This document shows, piece by piece, positions 26,001 through 35,000 of a stretch of DNA of 64,000 nt. The DNA comes from Apoda limacodes (lineage: Eukaryota > Arthropoda > Insecta > Lepidoptera > Limacodidae), in NCBI GenBank assembly GCA_946406115.1, contig OX291547.1:16807001-16871000 (forward strand), written 5' to 3'. The translations under genes and the position numbers were made by a program. Each line of letters begins with the position of its first letter. Position 1 is the first letter of the stretch. A model generated the notes under the pieces. That model saw nothing but the letters and a program-made list of their open reading frames with translations, was not told the DNA's origin and made no database searches.

Positions 26001-29000
26001 TTAATTCACTGTCATCCGACACCAAAGGCAATTTTAGTGGTTGTCTTTCTTCACCAGTAAAATACAAATATCTTTGTAATGTTTGTGAATAGAGCTTCCA
26101 CTTCTCACGGTCTTCTAATTTCCTACTAAGAATATCCCGCATTTCCTTATCTAGTCGCGACAAGGAATCTTCAGGAATAATTTCTCTACGTTTGAGCCTT
26201 TCTAAGACGTTAGGTTCAATTAATAACATCTTTTTAGCGTTCTCCATTTTCTTATATGACAGAATTGAGCAAAGAACTAAGAACTGCACCCAAAATTACA
26301 GGTAAGAATGCACCACCTTTCTGTATAATTATCTTTTTTCTGAATTTATTTCTTCCTTTAGAAACTAATTTCCTGAGAACCACTTTGTGTTTTTTTAATT
26401 TAGACTTTTCTTGCTCCTTTAAAGGAATTTTACCATGTAAAACATTAAAAATACATTCACAGAGACAGTTTATTTCTTGCTCGTTACAACTTTTTAATAG
26501 TGCCTCACAATACTTTGGTTTAAGTGTATGTAAAGCTTTTAATAATTCTTTATGTGCCTTAACTCGTCTCATTATTATTAATTATTAAAAACATTTGTCT
26601 AAATAAATTTTTGATAAAATAACTGCCTATAATACTGTTGACACTAAACAATTTAAATTCAGGGACCTCAGTGAATATCTCTTCGTTTTTTTATTTGTTT
26701 TTTCTTTTAAATTAATTTTTTCTGCTAAAATAAAATTAAGCTGTTTACAAATATTGTTTAATTCTTCTTTACTAGTTTTTTGTTGTAAAGTTTTGCAATA
26801 CTTTCGTTTCAATACTTTTAATATTACACTAAATGAATTATTATTACACGTTGTTACGGTTCCGTGCATGATGTTGAACTAATTGATATTTGATCCTTCA
26901 TATTACATTTAAATCCTTTTTTTGGTATGTAAACAGTACAAAAAATATTATTGAGTGGAAATATATTACTTTTAAAGCGATACATGTCATTTGTTTTTTG
27001 TTTTAGATCTATCATCAAATAACCATGCGGATCACTAGTGGCATCTTTATAGGCTTCCTCTACAAATTTGGAATTATCAGGAAAAACTTGTCGTGCTAAA
27101 TGGCGTATTTGAGTTCTGTCCCGAGGATTTTTGAAATAAATTATATAAGAAGAGTTTAGTAAAATATCACGTTGACCTTTACCTTGATGAAATAAATTTT
27201 GAGTTATATAGAAAACGCTTAAATTTCTGTGATGGCTCCCTTTAGTAAAAATATCAACAACTCGTCCATCCGATTCTCGCATTAGGTCATCTATAACCAG
27301 TAATTGAGGTTCATTACCATCAAACATATTTAAATCTGGAATTCCTTGAGTGTATATAACATTACTAATATTATACAGTGGCTGCATTTCATCGTAACAC
27401 CAAAATATATGCTTAAAATCTGTGTCACATATTTTTTTAGCGCAGTTTATAAAATTTGTAACAAAATTAGATTTTCCACATCCACTCGGACCTGCTACTA
27501 TAGCTGTAAAAGGGTGTGAGAAATGAAACATCGTTTTTTTAATACGTGTTAGCTTCATAAGGATTTTAAGTCAAATGTCATTTGTTCACATTGAACATTA
27601 GTTTTAAATAAAATACAGTGATACTATAAAAATCATTTATTAAATATTTTAAATAGTAAAATGTAAAGTTGACAAAACAAATAATTAGGGTACCTTTATC
27701 TTTTTTTTATTAAATTAAAACAGTTTAATTCAGGCACAGAGAAAACCAATATACATTGTTAGACATGACTCATCAATACAAAATTAAAACAGTTTAATTC
27801 AGGCACAGAGAAAACCAATATACATTGTTAGACATGACTCATCAATACAAAATTAAAACAGTTTAATTCAGGCACAGAGAAAACCAATATAAATTGTTAT
27901 ACATAACTTATCAATACAAAATTAAAATTAAAATCAAGTAAAATTAGATGAAAATGAACATAACAGTTCAAATTAAAATTAAATAATATTTTAACATAAT
28001 ACAAAAATAATTTTACAACTTCTTTACATTTCTTAAACAATAATATATGTTTTAATGAAACACAGTACTTTTTAATTAGATTTAGTAAAAAAAAAAAAAG
28101 TTTTACAAAAAACAATTCAGAAAGTTTTTACATTATTTTCTAACTAAACATTTTTTAAGCTATAATGACCCCATGCCAGAGTATCGGTAGAATTTGGTTT
28201 TATATACCTTTTGCTATCATTGTAAGATAAAGAAACTTTATTACATTTTTGAGTAAAAATTATATGTTTAATAGATTTAAACCGAAGCATTTTACAAATT
28301 TCATTAGTATTATTAAATAAACAATTTTTGTAATTGTCAATTTTAAAGTTTTTGACAATGCTTTTGTTTATACCCTTTGCTTTAGCAACAAATTTATCTT
28401 CCACGTCAATCGCATACATTTTTGAGCGTAGTCCTACAAACTCTCTAAATATTTTACCATTATTTTCATCTTTAAATAATCCTAATTTTTTTCTATTTAA
28501 CAAAGGTATACCATATTTATTGTTAATTTCATAGTCTGAGGTGTCGAAATGTATGGCAACATCTGATTTAATATCGGAATAAAAGTTTTTTGTAAATACT
28601 TGATAAACTAAACTATCTGTATCTGTGTAAAGTAGTTTTAACCTATTCTGAAACTTCACGTTCATATATTCGTAATGGAACTCATACATTAGCGTTTTTG
28701 ATATATCTAAGATACAAAAACCTAAATAAATTGGTTTGTTATATAACATTTTTACCTTTTTTAATTGTATAGCAACTAATGACTCTGAAAAGATAGATAA
28801 ACTATGAAATTCAGGTCTTGCTAGCAGTGATTGAGCACCTTGAACATTTCCGCGATTCTCCCAATGAGTCACCAGCTTTACATTTACTCTTTTTTCAATA
28901 TTTTCCATAGTTTTACCGAAAACAGAGTTATTCATTAATTTATAAAAATCCTTTTGAACCTCAGAAACCGCCGATGCACGCAGGTTAGTATTTAAATCAA

Positions 29001-32000
29001 TGTACTTTTTTAACCAATCACTTTGTTTAAATTTTAAAATTCTATGCACTTTTAGTAATTTTAGTCCAGTTTGTAAACATTGTTTTAAATTTCGATAATG
29101 TATTATGTAATTATTTTTATTGTTTAAATTTAGAACTAATTTTTTTTCTTTTGTGTTACCAATACATATCTGATCAGGACAAAATGGAAAATCTGAATGT
29201 AAGTCATGTAAATGATCTGGATATTCTAAATCTACTTCCAATATATAACCATATTCTGAGTTATCAGGCACTTGAAAATTAGTATTTATGTCAACCCATT
29301 CAAACTCACTCGTCGGAAGGTATTGTGACATAGCCCAACCATATAGATTATTAGCATCAAGGTAAATTAAATAAGAAGAAGGTAAGTCACTATTATAATT
29401 GTCCATAAAAATATTGTTAGCTTTTGCATAACGGTTACTACATTGAGAAACCCCACCTCTTATTCCTTTTTGGATAAAAGCAAGTTTATCAAAATCTGTT
29501 AAAAGTTCTAACTTTTGTTGAGTATGTTTTAACATGGAATCCCAACTCAATCCAGGTGCAGTATAATACTGTGCAGCATCAAGACCATATGTTTCAAGAC
29601 ATAAATTTCGAAAGTTTTCAAACACATCAGCTAATAATAATACATCAGTTTTTAAATACAGATTAGAATAATCTAACATATTTTTACAGTTAAAATGATT
29701 CCAAACATCATTTGCATGTGCATAGTCCTCGTCAGATACATGCTCGTTATTCAAGGAACTAAAAAAAAATTCTTTTGTTGGTAGTGTCGTGTTTTGTAAT
29801 TTTTCATAGGATGTCATAAACTCATAGGGATAAATGCCTTTACGTGTTAAACGGATGAAATCTTCGTTGTTTGAAAATTTTTTACTAAGTTCATGAAATT
29901 GATTTGTATCAAGATTTTTTGCTAACTGAGAAAGACTACAAGACATGAATTTGAAAGAATCTACAAACCTTAATTTCATAGTACAATTATTTATTTGAAT
30001 GCACTTTGAAAATGATATGTATTTTTCTTTATTTTGAGGTATTATTTCTATTGCTCCGTCTACACTGTTCAGCGCATGTACTATAAAGTGACTATCATAA
30101 TTACTCAAGTTATGCAAAAAAATTGGAACGAATCGCGGGACTTTATAATTTGAAGAGCAAATCGAATGAGCTATTCCTCTATATAAACCCGTGTGTGTGT
30201 CATAATCTATAACAGACTCATTATTTAAATCTTTTTCACAAATGTAACAGGTTTTACTTTCTAATATATTTCTCTCATTCTCGACCGATAACGGTTGAGG
30301 ACTTTTATGGAAACTGTTTTTTTTAGCAATTTGTTTTAAATCATCTACTAGAGACTGCATAAAAACCTTAGCACAGTCCTTTCCAGTATAGGTCCTATAA
30401 GTAGACAGACTATTATCGTACGAACATTTAATATAATAACCGATGCTATATACTTCATGTTTTTGAATATTATTACTAAACGATTTGTTTGGGTCATTAT
30501 CACAACTATGAATTGGTAATAAAAGGGCTTCAAAATCAGCATAAATGACAAATGGAATTTTCAATTTTCTATCAAATTTATCAAATGACAATATATTATT
30601 TAAAATTGGTTCACCAAACCACATCTTTTTTTTGGGAAGTGAATTAGGTAAATCGGTTTTAATGTGATTACAATCAAACCTTTGATGGTTAGTTAATTCA
30701 TTTTGATTTCTAAATATTAACAAGCACCCGTCACAAATATGAACAGCTTCATTTTTTGATGAAATTTGTTTACTAACTAATCTAGATAAATTTTTAATGT
30801 AACAATAATGATAATTAGAACCGGTATTAATTAAAAGTAGATTAATGTGTTTTTGTTTTCGACACTTTGTAAAATGAAGCGGTCCTACTATTTTATTTTT
30901 TTTATTATTTGCATCGTACTCTAAACCAAAGACATTAATACTTACATCATTTAAATTTTCAAATTTATTTATATCCTTCAATTTAACGGGAAATGGAATA
31001 TTATTAAAATTTAATTTATTTTGGTGTCTAAAATATGAACAGACTCTATCAGCGTTATTATTTACTGGATATAAGGCTGAAAGCACAGCCCATTGAAAAC
31101 ATTGGTGGTCATAATTTTTCACATTAATTACCGCTTTTTTGTGTTTAATATCTAATGGTAAATCTATATACGATGAACCACGTAAGGGATTAAATTTATT
31201 AACATTCATATCTATATGTTTAATTGCACGTAAGCTCCAGCCGCTATCTTTTTTTTCAAAATTGGAAATCTTATTTGTTATCTCATTAATAATCATTGAA
31301 AATATTATTTCAAAATCATCTCCACGACAATACACATAGTTAAAAGTTTGGAAATCGAAAGTATTTTTTAAGTCTTTTGTTGGTTGTATAAAATCAGCAT
31401 TTAAATTAAAATTTACTTTTATGACGGTTAATTGATTAATGCAATCACTTATTAACTGAAACAAAGTTTCTTTAATACCTTGGAGAAACGAGTCAGGCGT
31501 CTCGAATTCTACCTGGGCTACAGTTTGTTTTGGGGTTATTCTATAGGTTAATATGCGTGCTCCAAATGCAGTTTCAATTAAATGAACATTTGAAAACTTT
31601 TCATGACATATTATTACATTGTTTTTATGGGAATTACTTTTTAAATGACTAGTAAAATGTTTTTTGTGGATAAAAACTTTACATTGGGGGCATTCAATCT
31701 TATCAATATTTGAACTTACATCTAAAAGAAAAGTAGACGATGCAGCTGCTGATGATGTCGATGGTACTGCTTCAGGGCCACCCCTTGATGTAGTCGCTTG
31801 TGGTTCTGATGTACGAAGTCGTTTTTCCAGTACATTTTCTCCATCTAGAGCAATTTTTCTTTTTCCACCAACTTGGCTGTAAACAATAGAAAAAAACACA
31901 ATTATTATAAAAAATATAACAGAAATATATAATTAGAAATTTAGAACATTATAAATAAGTCACATAAAAAAACCATCTCACGTTTATTTACTATTTTTAC

Positions 32001-35000
32001 TAGAGGTGCAATATGCTATGACCGGTAATAATCCGTCAATTTCATCACCCCCACTGATTAAATGCGTATTACATGGCGTATAATACGGTTTAAAGTCTGG
32101 ATCCTCAATCATTGATTTAGAAAGTTTGCCATTTATAAACCAAAATCTAATATAACGATGGAATCTACTTAAAATAATTGCTTTGTCGAGTAAAATTATT
32201 TCCTCACTAGTAAGCGACCACATTTTGTTAAACTAACAGTAACAATAATCTCAAACCAAAATACATTCTTTTATATGATCCACCCCTCCAATGCTATACA
32301 ATAAGTTGTTACAAATAAAACAAGTCGAGACAAGACAGCTAGTAAACCCAAATACTTACAATGTCTGTTCTTGGTTGTTGCACTGGTGATTTTTTTCTTC
32401 GTGTAGACATATTTTATAGAGCAATTGATCGTATTCATCAATGAGTTTTATTTCTTCCTGTATACAAAGTTCATACAGTTGTTGGTCGAAGTAATCGTTT
32501 TGTAAATCTGAAGCGTCCATGATGATGTTAGTTTGTATAAGAGTATTGAAAGTGAACGAGGTATCGCTTAAATATAACTTGTAGCCTAAGTACCTGTGGA
32601 CGAAGGCGTGAGAAATCTATTGTTGTTTTTAAGCTTTGGCGTTCTCAGGTAAAAGTACAAAAGTAAGTTTAATAATGTTAAGAAGTTGTAAATGAATGAA
32701 TGAAATTAATATCCCCGCTTATCTTTAGTTTCAATGAAGAACTTTTTACAATCACAGTTCATTGCTATTTGTTTTGTAATATTATATATGGAATCCCGGG
32801 TACTTAGATAATGCTGGTCGTCATGTGATTGTGTATAATATTTAACTTTTAAGTCTGCGTATTTCCAATGCTGTTCAACTGGTATGTCCTTTATCTTTTT
32901 CATATTATATATTTCAATTTTTAATAGGTGACTTGCAGACGTTGTGTCGTCATTATTGGTAGAAATATAAGAGATTCCATTTTCATTGCCTTGACTGACA
33001 CACGAAGACTTTGCTTGAGATTTTCTTTTCTTAGGATTTTCAAAAAATGCGTCAATACTTTTGATATTCCGCTTTGTTGTGCTTTTCAAATTTTTTTGAA
33101 TAGTACAGTCTTTTGTTTCTTCTTGACTCATATCCAAAGGAAAGTAATAATTTTTTAACGTATAATTTTCCGGGGATAAAGGCTGGAACAATAAAAATTA
33201 TAAAACAATAAGTTAATAAAAATGAAATTAATAAAATTTCCTTATAGTGCTAATAATCTCTATTGCTGGGTTAAAGAACAATAAACAAACAAACTTCACT
33301 ATTTGATTCGATTGAATAATATACTAACACACATTAATTGCTGTTACAAGCACATAAGAGAAAAAAAAATAATAATATTGGAACTCAGTACTTTAACTAT
33401 TGGTTAGACGCTAATTATGTAATACCGTTATAAAATAATATACATAAACGTATACACATAGATGGTTCCGACCCCAAGCTAAGTATTAAACTTGTGTTAT
33501 GGTAACCAGAAACAACAACCATAGAATATCAGTACATAGACTACATATAAACAACAACACACCTGCTCCTTGTGGGATTCGAACCCGTGACCCTTGGCTC
33601 CGCAGTTAGCTGCACTAACCACTTGACCAAACAGGACAATAATAAAACAATTACACACATACATTATGAAAAAACAATAAAACATACACTATCGAGAAAA
33701 TTAAGTAATTAAACTTACCTCCATTTGATGGAATATGAACACAAAACACTGTAGGTATAACTTTGAAACTCACGAATAAGACTGCAGTGTGAATTTTACT
33801 GTGGTTCCTTATATATATATGGTTATAGCCTACATGTCTTTGCGTGTTCTAACAGGATATGACAGAGACCTCACACGATATGAATTGGTATTGGAATGTT
33901 TGCATGACGAAGAGCTTAAATAAATATTTTTAATAGAAAATATTTCTATAGATAACATGTGTCTAATTGTTAACAGACCTCCTCGGAAGTGCATTGAAGA
34001 AATAATCTGTCGTCTTAATTTTAAAGCTTAAGTTCAAAATAAAGGACACCAAACAATAAGTTATCTATTGTTATCACAATCCATATTGGCATTGTAAGTA
34101 GCTGTATTTGCTTGTCACAGAGCTTAAATAAATAATTGTAATTGAAAAAATTTCTAAAGATGACGCCTCTTCGTAGTAAAACATGTATCAACCTGTTAGC
34201 AGGGACCTCCCACGGCATTTAAGAAATAAATCAACGTCTTATTGTTATTACAATTCATTATTACCAGAAATCGTTGCTACCCACAGAGACTTACAAAAAA
34301 TTAAACCTCAGGACGACGTAGATAAAAGAAACTGAAAGAACCAAACTAAATAATGAATTATCTATTGTTGTTAAAAACCATTGTTGACACTGCACGCAGA
34401 ACATTTCATAGAACCGCGAATTAAAATAATGAGACCGCGAATAAAGTTTATCCACACGCGAATTAAAATAATTGGACCGCGAATTAAAATAATTAGATCG
34501 CGAATAAAGTAGATCCACACGCGAATGAAAATAATTAGACCGCGAATAAAATTGATCCACACGCGAATAAAAATAATTGGACCGCGAATAAAGTTGATTC
34601 ACATATGATCCGCGAGTGTGTAGAGAGCTTTTCCGCGAGCCCCCAATAACCCCCTCAGAGGCCCCTCAAAGTTGAGCCAGTCCCCGTACCTGCCTACTAC
34701 TGGCGTAGAGCTATTCTAGCTATTATAGCTTATACTGTGCTTTTGCGCCTTCTTGACATAGGTAAGTAGGTAAGTACTATAATGTCAGACAGGGTCTGTA
34801 AGTATTCGATATATATATTCATGAGTATCGGATATTTTGATATATAGGTTTTATAAAAAGAAAAGTGAGACCCACTTACTCCCTGAGAGATATAAATACA
34901 ATTACAAGTTTTCAAACAAATAATAAATCAACGATAGATATTTTTAAAGTTTAGACTCTCAAACGTAGTTTAAAAACGTAACATCATTATTTTTTTATAT

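Larger units (their letters stand above)
18891..34701. mobile_element. Near-complete Polinton/Maverick, 15.8 kb
   Basis: The element starts AGTAGTAGG, ends CCTACTACT, and has a 6-bp GGCGTA duplication and inverted repeats of 1988 bp (left) and 2089 bp (right). It encodes protein-primed type polymerase B, RVE integrase, packaging ATPase, adenovirus-type protease, major and minor capsid proteins, which is the diagnostic Polinton set. Visible damage is small: one frameshift in the integrase, one stop in the penton-type gene, and indels in the repeats. The copy is therefore young or only recently inactivated. It lies in an intron of the esterase gene. Confidence 0.95.
32613..34701 (-). repeat. 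Polinton terminal inverted repeat, right
   Basis: Complementary to 18891-20878. It has the full tip (AGTAGTAGGCAGGTACGGGG on the minus strand) plus additional minisatellite units, but lacks 36 bp beside the tRNA-like sequence. Confidence 0.92.

Noticed and set aside
27713..27915. CRISPR-like array
   Set aside because: The 69-bp units are contiguous without unique spacers, and the host is an insect.
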